Shown piece by piece: positions 56,401 through 64,000 of a stretch of DNA of 64,000 nt. Position numbers and translations under genes: made by a program. Each line of letters begins with the position of its first letter. Positions within the stretch are counted from its first letter, which is position 1. The notes under the pieces were generated by a model, which was given only the letters and a program-made list of their open reading frames with translations, made no database searches and was not told the origin of the DNA. Location of the stretch: assembly GCA_022813625.1 (NCBI GenBank), contig JAKLMB010000012.1, positions 186,001 through 250,000 of the forward strand, given 5' to 3'. This DNA is from Aaosphaeria pasadenensis (lineage: Eukaryota; Ascomycota; Dothideomycetes; Pleosporales).

Positions 56401-59400
56401 CCCTAACCGATGCCATTGGTCGCTGAATGAACTGGGTAGTGCACCATTTGCAGAATCGGCGTCGACGGGATGGGCAGCGCATCCTTCGTTCGAGCAGGGC
56501 TGTACACATCGAATTCTTCGAGGGACTCGCCGGCCCCCGTAACTGGAGGGTTTGTGCGACGAGCCCAGTCCAGTCCGGTCCAGGACATGCCTACATTCGG
56601 TGGAGGTGGAGATGGGCATGGCTGCAGGCATGATTGGAAGCCTCCCTTGCCGAAGCCTGGCTGTTCATTGGTAGTGGCAACGAAGCAGAGTTTACGACGA
56701 TGGCGACGGCACGATGGGCACGATGAATGAGCACGAGGGAGCGATGAAACAGATAGGTGGATAGAGGGGACGATACAAACCGCTGCAGGTACGCCATACA
56801 TAAGTGCACGCACGTACCTTGTGCGGCAACGATGGATACAGAGTGCATTGAAGCATCTAACGGGTAGAATGCCATCTGTCTAAGAACCAGTGAATTACGA
56901 GCGTGCTGAACGCCCGATGGAACGGAATCGATGGGTCTACAACTAAGGATGTCATTGTCATATTGTGTGTAGTTTATTAGTATTAGGCTATGAAGCACGG
57001 AGGATGCGGCACAGGAACAGGATAGAGTAGAGTAGAGTGGGTAGGACAAACAATGAGGGTGTTTGGTGTAATTAGAGTCGATGCGAGGCATGAATCGTGT
57101 TGGGCGTTTTGTGTTTTGTTTTCCCACCCAATCTGCCGGATTCTGTCTCTCCCTCTATTTTTTCCTCTGGACCCAGCCCAATGGGCCGACGGGGGTTCTT
57201 GACTTCTGTATCGTCTCGTCTCGGCTTGTCTTGTCTTGTCGCGTCTCGCCTGCCTGCGGATGTATACACTCGCATGCACACACACTCCCTCTCCCTCTTC
57301 AAATCATCAAACATGCTAGAACAAACCCTCCCCTTCTATACAGTATATGGAGTGCTATTATTATCTACATTTCCATTTCCATTCTTGTACGGCACCCCTA
57401 CTGCCACCACCTCCTCATTCATGCAAACCCATCCTTCACGATGATTTCGCGTATGGCGCCAGTCCAGTCCAGTCCAGTGCGCAGAATGTGTCGACAGGCC
57501 CCCCTTCCAGCCCCTAGTCAGTAATTAGTATTCCCGTCTGACAGCTCAGGATCTGCCCGCAAGACCCGAGCCAACTACGGCGCCTTGTTCCCATTGTTGA
57601 TGCTAACCACCTAAGGTAGCTGGTAGATGGTGCCCATGTCCTGAGGAACCATCCCAATCCACTATGAGGTAGGTATCTATGCGCAATGCGATGTGTGCAC
57701 CGCGCGCACATGCCCCGTTCCGTTACCTCTCTCCACCTGTTGTTACAGCGAACCCCCTACAAGTCCAATAGGGACATAATACTCTAATTCAGTACAGTAC
57801 AGGACAGTATGTGCCACCACCAGCTCCACATTGGGCCGGCCACTTCAGGTATTGTACTTTGGAACTGGAGGGAGGGTGGGCCTGGTCATCGATCCCTAAC
57901 CCACCACCCCATCTCATCCCATCCGACACCATTCTCCACCCACCAGCGGGCCGTCCTGGTTCTATTCGTATGTCTAGCTTGCAAGGGAATAGGGTTCCAA
58001 CAATTGACCAGAAAATGTTTGCTTGTCGTCGGCACGTACCGCACTCTAAAACACACATCACTACTCCGTACTGTATCGACCTAAGCTGCAGACATGTCAT
58101 CGGACGGGCTCATACGGTCTGTCTCTACACCTACAGTACAGTACGAGCGGTCCGTATTGTCGACGCGGTGAGCTCAGTTGGATACGCACTCAATCACACA
58201 ATTCGCATAATACCTGGCTAGCCGAGCTTGCGCGCGGGTGATGTCCCAGGCCGATCGCTCCCTTCATAACAATACTGTATGTAAGATTATTGCCCGGCAC
58301 CGGAGAGTTGCGTCCACGTGTGATGGATCTGAGCCGAGTCAATCCATTCGACGACCTCGTACCCCCCAGTCACAGTCACACTCCATATTTCCTCCCTATT
58401 CAATAATTAGCCCAATTTCATTTCGCGAGAGCTCTGCTTTGGGATCTGGAAGGACGGGGGGGCGTGGCCAAGAGTGCAAAAGATCCCCGCCAGGATATGC
58501 TGTGCTCCCCATCTCCACGCTCCTGGCCGTCTGGTTGGATCCTCGTGCCTCCAGCAAGCGGACGTCACTGCTGCTGTTGTTGCTCCTGTTGGTGGTGGTG
58601 GTCGTCGGCCGCCGTCTACCTGCGAGATCGAGTGACACCTCTCCACTACACACTAGTATCGTATCGTATCTAGTTGCATCTGGAGTAACTGTATGTACAG
58701 TACGAGATAGTTTACTGATCCAACCGCCCTAGTACTTCGTACCATAGGTAATCACTGCAAACACCATTCCCCTCCCTGCACGGTGTATGTCTTCCCTAGC
58801 ACACCCGTCGCCCACCTCCACTTCAGGAACAACCTCTCTCTCGTCGCCCATACTTACAGGATGTTTGGCGCGGCTAGGACGGGATACCATCTGGCTCCCC
58901 TTCCGCCCAATGATACGCGGCTTAGGCGTCTCTCTCCATGGCCTCTCACCCCCACACTTTTCACCGCACCTGAGAACTGCCCTTGTGCAGCCACAAAAGT
59001 CCGTTCACATTGCTGGCGTCGAAAGCCCTGGTCCCGTCCCGATTCAAAAAATGTCTGCGGAGGCACACAGCTGGGTGATGGTGGTGGGTTGCCCTCCATC
59101 TCCAGGGTTGCCGGTCGACATAGGAGAGAAGCCCCGAGCGCCCCCATTCCCACTCTTGATGTTTCTCCCCCCAGTACTCACTAAAACAGTTACAATAGAT
59201 ACACGCTCAACACGCCGACCATTATTTGTGTGGCCTTTCCTCAATCACCCCTTGGCTGCATGGAAAGCGTCTTGCTTCTTTGTGGGCTCGATCCATTTCC
59301 TGCCTCTCGCCATTTCAGTCTCTTCCACAACATCATCACCAACCATCCTTGCTCTCGACTTCGCGGGATGTCGTCGTGATTCCAGTCGACTGTGTATATG

Positions 59401-59693
59401 TATACCCCCAAGGTCTCTCCCCCAACCACATACCGCCCTAAACAAGTCTCTCTGCAAGCTACTCCCCATATGACCAACTGTCTCCCACGCCTACATCATC
59501 CCCATCATCATCATCAATCGTCATATCATCTTCCCACCCACCTGCCTTAGATACACATACACTCCGCCCTGCCTTCGGCCCAGTCCGCGCCCGTACTGCC
59601 CGCTATCTCGCTACCCGCCCGTCCACTACCGACTGGGCATATAGCCTCGCCGCCCCACAGTCTGGCCGGCGGCTCTCGTTCTGTATATCAGCA

Positions 59694-61359
59694 ATGGCTG
59701 TCGTTGTTGCCTCTCACCACGCTGGATTGTGGCCCCAACGAACTGACCAGCACACTATGCATATGCCCAACATGAACATGTCTGGTGGCATGCCCTCCTA
59801 CGACCCTCATTCGAGGGCGGTGACGAACCCACCGACCTCGAGGCCATTCCAACCGACAAGCTCCCATATGGAAATGCAGATGCCCATGTTTCCAAGTAGC
59901 ACGACCTCCGTCCCATACCAGTCGGGATCGGGGGCGTTCGCTTTCGATTCTGTTGGTATCAATCCGTACAACATGCAGCAGCCATTTCCCGTCAACTTTG
60001 GCCCGAATATCAATCACAATGTACCACCATACGCTGGATCCACCGGCCATGCAGCACAGCAGTCGCAAAGGAACGCCCGGAATGCATACGCTCTCGAGAG
60101 ACCAAACGCCTCCGTCAAACCGGAGCACGGCTCTCCTGTGCAGCCCCATCATTTCTATAACAACATGCCGTACGGCGAGGACCGCCTGCGGTCAGGATCG
60201 GAAGCCGCCGATCCAAACAACATCAACTTTGTCACCGACGTGGACACCCTCATGAAAGCGATCCAGTCAAAGGAGACTGGGAAATCACAGCGTGACTCGA
60301 GTCCCGAGGTAGGACACTAGGAGTATTCTATCCTTCAAACCAAAGCTAAATCAGAGAAGCAGGAAAAGCCAATCAAGCCGGGCCAGAAACCTAAGAAGAG
60401 GTATCTGTGCACCATAGAGAACTGTGGCAAGAGCTTCTACCAGAAGACCCATCTGGAGATTCATACCCGGGCACATACTGGCGTCAAGCCCTTTGTGAGT
60501 ACTTTGTCACCGGGGGTAGTTGGAAAAGGATCAAAGGCTAATGCTACAGACAGCTATGTAAAGAGCCTTCGTGCGGACAGCGGTTCTCACAGCTTGGCAA
60601 CCTCAAGGTTGGTTTACGCCTTCCATTCATATACAAGTGCTCTAACTGACCATAACAGACACACGAAAGACGACATACAGGGGAGCGACCATACAGTTGT
60701 GAGGTGTGTGGGAAGACCTTTGCACAGCGTGGCAACGTCCGCGCGCACAAGATCGTCCACCAGCCTAATAAGCCGTTTACTTGCAAGCTTGACGATTGCG
60801 GTAAACAATTTACCCAACTCGGTAACCTCAAGGTAAGACACCGTCGGCTGCAGTGCAGCAGTACCATGCTAGTGGCTAACCCTTGTTTGAACAGTCGCAT
60901 CAGAACAAATTCCACGCCAACACCCTTCAATACCTGACCAAGAAGTTCGGCACGATCAGCTCAGGCGAGTACGTATCCGAAGAGGAGAAGGGCCTCTGGG
61001 AATACTTCTCCACGCTGTACAAGAACTCGAACAAGGGCATCAAAGGCCGCGGCAAAGACAGACGAATACCAGTGATCAGCACGCCCTCGTCGGGGCCTTC
61101 GAGCACATCGTCAGGATACTCGCCTACGACGGCTACATCGATGGACCGGAACTACAACGCAGTCTACCACCACCATCATCACCATCACAACCACACCCAC
61201 TCCGGCAGCGAGCGCGGAAGCCGAAGCTCGTCCATGTCCTCGGATTACGATGCCAAGCCCACGACAGCGGAGTCCTATGACTTCAATGCGCCTCTGCAGT
61301 CGGGTTTCCAAAGCCAAGGGTTCGACGACACGGCGTTCCCAGAGCGAAGGTTGTACTAG
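59694..61359 (+). CDS. azf1: C2H2 zinc-finger transcription factor, AZF1-like (four fingers)
   Basis: Exons 59694-60308, 60363-60494, 60554-60607, 60659-60832 and 60895-61359 give 479 aa. The acceptor of exon 2 could equally be 60360. The first 205 residues are disordered (Met/Asn/Gln/Pro-rich). Four C2H2 fingers follow from about 221: CTIENCGKSFYQKTHLEIH, CKEPSCGQRFSQLGNLK + THERRH, CEVCGKTFAQRGNVRAHKIVH and CKLDDCGKQFTQLGNLK + SHQNKFH, with TGERPY-type linkers. The block after them (LWEYFSTLYKNSNKGIKGRGKDRRI) matches the Aspergillus-type AZF1-like regulators as I remember them. A His-rich stretch (seven His) and a Ser-rich tail end at RRLY. It is a nuclear DNA-binding regulator; yeast Azf1 acts in glucose-dependent control. 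The exact target genes here are unknown. Confidence 0.9.
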
Positions 61360-64000
61360 GACAACCACGCGAATTCTTCTTCTCTTTTTCCTATTCCAGC
61401 TTATGCCTGGTCATTTCAGAGGCATGTATAAACGAAGAAAACAACAACACGAGCTCCGCCTATGCATCTTGTAGGGGTGCTTCGGAGATCATTCAGGTCC
61501 CACACAGTACCCCCGGTTTGGGGTGGAACCTCTTTTTGTATATGAACGAACCAACGAACTACCGAACGAACGACCAACCACGTGGGGTGTATATGTTGCC
61601 CGGCATTTGGGTGTATTCGCGTGGAGATTTTCATGATTCTTTTCCTATTCTTTTCTTTTCTACCTTGTCATTAAATTCTCCGTTTCGTTTATGTTTGGTC
61701 GATGGGGAGGGGAGGGACGGGGGAAGAGGTTAGTGGGTTGAGTGGACATGGGTAATTGCATCCGCCTCAACATCTTCATCGTCATCCCCATCATGATGTT
61801 CGTTTCCTAGCGTCGGGATTGGCTTTTTGGATCGTTCTGTTTTTTAGTTGATACTACGGATATACCCATATATTTTAGCACCGTCATGGTCGGTTTCGCG
61901 TAGCAAAAGCCAGCGGTTTGGAGGAAGACCGGGGACATCATTGAGATCTCAAAAAATGGATTTCCTACATTCGTCCATCTTGAAATTGCCAATCTCTACC
62001 GCTCATTGCCATGACATTACTATGAGAAAAACAAGGCATTGCCGTCAGGCTACACTCTACTCATTCAATTGCAACAAACCAACATCCAACAACGGTGCCG
62101 TATCGTAGGAACACCTCCGATAGGCGTGAGCCAGCCAGGATGACCAGCAAGAGCCGTGGCTGTACCCGGGGGTGCGGGAGTCCGGACGATCGTGAATCTT
62201 TCTATTTCCCATCCCGTTCGTCCAATAAACATACGACAACACTTGCAGTCGAAGCAAAGGGTGTCCCTGCCATGCCCTGCCCTTGCCAATGTATCGTCCT
62301 CGCCCTCCATGCAATGCAATGAAGGCAAGATATCTCACACACATGTACGATACATGGCTGTGCGTACGTGCCGTACATACCGACCGGCTCACCGCCCACT
62401 CGCACAGCCAGGGAAACACACGGTGGAGGCTGAGAGGAATAACGCCTGCGGGATGCGGGAGGGGGGAGAAGGGAAGCGCAATCTTGATTCATTCATTTGC
62501 ATCTTGAACGCCCGACCGCCGAGTACTAAGTGAGTAAATACGCAAGCCCACAGCACTTGATCAAAGGCACGAACGAATCAATGGAAATCCAGAAAAACCG
62601 GCCATACATGTACGCCTGCACTTATGAAACTTACTCTGCTGTTTGTAGGCACAGCACAACACCGCACCGCACCATAACAGTAGGTATGGCCTCAAGATGA
62701 AGGCATGTAGGGTGCTCGCTCACTCGCTCGCTCGCTTGTCCTGCAGCCATGCCAGCCTGCCAGGGGGCCCAACGGAAGCAATGACCATCCGTCCCCGCGA
62801 GCGAGATCTCCCTCCCCCCTCGTAAAGTGTAGATCATCACGTCTAGCGAGTTGCTTATCTCGGGGTTCTATCTGTCTGTATTTCCCTTTTCCTTTCCTAC
62901 CGCGAAGTAATCTTCTCCACCCAACTTCTTCGGCGATGGGATGGGGAAGTACTTTGGCATCGTGGTAGAGTGACATTGCTGTACAGATAAATTTCGGGCA
63001 TAGATTGGGGGAGGGAGGGGAGGGTGCTAGTGGGGAGTATGGGGTTCGACACACCCCTGTATAGAATGAAACATCGATGCTTTGTAATTATCTTGAAGAA
63101 GAAGACGAAGCGTGTCCAATTAGGAACCATTTACCTTCCGATCCGGTCGGCAATCATACTTTAGAGATGCCCGAGCCGAGACGGCAGGTTTTTAGCATCC
63201 GTAAAGACTATGTCTCACGGTGCAGAAACGAAGAATCTAAGTGGTCAATTGATTAATTGACTCTTCAGGTCGCGAGTGCGAATATCTGGCGTTGGATGAC
63301 GGTCACTTTAGAGTTGGCACTGGCGCAATCGCTTCATGCTTTCTTTTTCCTCCTTTTCCACGCGGGACTACGGAAGGGAGAAAGGGAAAAAACGAAGGGA
63401 AAGGAGACTGAAGTCCAGCCAGCCGTGCCGGGCGTAATCTTCGTTGTGGATGTGATTGCTGGGTGAACGTGCCGATTAGGGCCGAATACAGCTGCGCATT
63501 CTGTCCGCCTGGCCAGTCAGTCCACAGGCCGGTGCGTATTCGTACGAATGTATGTGCAGCAATCACGGTACAAGAGACCGAGACGTCTACGCCAATCAAT
63601 CTGCCTTGTGCACTGCTACTGCTGATGCGATGTGCCGTTGGTACGAGGACGTTGGGTCGTGTTGTGTTGTGTTGGTTTCACGGTACCCTACAGCCCTACC
63701 GGAGGATTTATTTTATTGTTTCCTAGGAACGGATACGAGGGATTGTGTTGGTGGTGATGCACATAGCTGAGAGATCAGACGTTGGTTTCGAAGATCAACG
63801 GACGTGCAGGAAAATACTGGGAGAAAATACAACAACCATGGTTGTTTTCCTGGGGTGGACGAAATCGTTGACCGTATGGATGATCGCCAGCGGTTCGAGC
63901 ATCGTACATCCAAAAGAGGACCAGGTGCGTTATTGCAATTCGATTCGAAGCATACCGAAGCGAACACGCAATGCAGAGGCAGATATGCACAATGTACCCA
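61360..64000. other. Gene-poor region at the right end (2.6 kb)
   Basis: The first several hundred bases are T-rich and probably the 3' UTR of the zinc-finger gene. After that I see only short frames without domains. CACTCGCTCG repeats occur near 62720-62735. No gene can be supported to the end of the window. Confidence 0.4.

Larger units (their letters stand above)
47153..59693. other. Very long gene-poor region (12.5 kb) upstream of the C2H2 regulator
   Basis: I find no gene that I can support. Many short frames exist but lack domains, splice partners or coding composition. The region includes CA-rich DNA at 50360-50405, a CCTAC triplet repeat near 53600-53617, an assembly gap at 53329, and three TACTCCGTA words (49846, 56384, 58062). 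A Ser/Pro-rich minus-strand frame at 55045-55250 is the most protein-like part. The right end (about 58.8-59.7 kb) is pyrimidine-rich and may be promoter or leader of the zinc-finger gene. Confidence 0.4.

Overview
The window is nuclear DNA of a filamentous ascomycete (Pezizomycotina; the mix of a DUF3176 protein and a secreted HExxH lysine-endopeptidase-like protein would fit Dothideomycetes, but the class is an inference). The evidence is short introns, mostly 50-75 nt, with GTNNGT donors, CTRAY-like branch points and YAG acceptors. Other support comes from fungal-specific families (MMM1, ERF4, TUP1/RcoA, AZF1-like zinc fingers) and from genes on both strands without operons. I see no tRNA, rRNA, transposon or CRISPR feature, and no secondary-metabolite cluster. 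Nearly every gene is a conserved housekeeping or regulatory gene.

Layout. Between 1 and 7.7 kb lie the 5' part of a PIAS/Siz-type SUMO ligase (minus), a small nucleolar UPF0642-like gene (plus), a 737-aa protein with a SAM-like N-terminus and three SUMO-interaction-like motifs (minus), and glutathione synthetase (plus). Between 10.2 and 19.2 kb lie a seven-pass TMEM198/DUF4203 protein with a long disordered tail and the ERF4 palmitoyltransferase subunit. Between 20.2 and 25.9 kb lie a short-chain dehydrogenase with an apparent 2-nt frameshift and a 14-nt microexon, a newly proposed two-exon 120-aa membrane protein, the ERMES subunit MMM1, and the DRG-family GTPase RBG1 with four tiny 5' exons. 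Between 26.3 and 29.7 kb a wax-synthase-type MBOAT acyltransferase converges on ERG3 (sterol C-5 desaturase). TUP1/RcoA lies at 35.9-38.4 kb. A DUF3176 membrane protein, an unrecognised 239-aa protein and a secreted metalloendopeptidase-like protein occupy 39.8-47.2 kb. A four-finger C2H2 regulator of the AZF1 type lies at 59.7-61.4 kb.

The rest is gene-poor: 7.7-10.2, 13.9-17.7, 29.7-35.9, 47.2-59.7 and 61.4-64 kb. The two longest empty stretches lie directly upstream of the two transcription regulators. A 9-bp word, TACTCCGTA, occurs at least 12 times, always outside called exons. A 10-N gap at 53329 is flanked by a 66-G run and by a corrupted second copy of its left flank, which looks like an assembly artefact.

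No new multi-gene system is evident. The most useful observations are the exon structures, the SDR frameshift, the small unannotated membrane-protein gene, the recurring intergenic word and the gap artefact.
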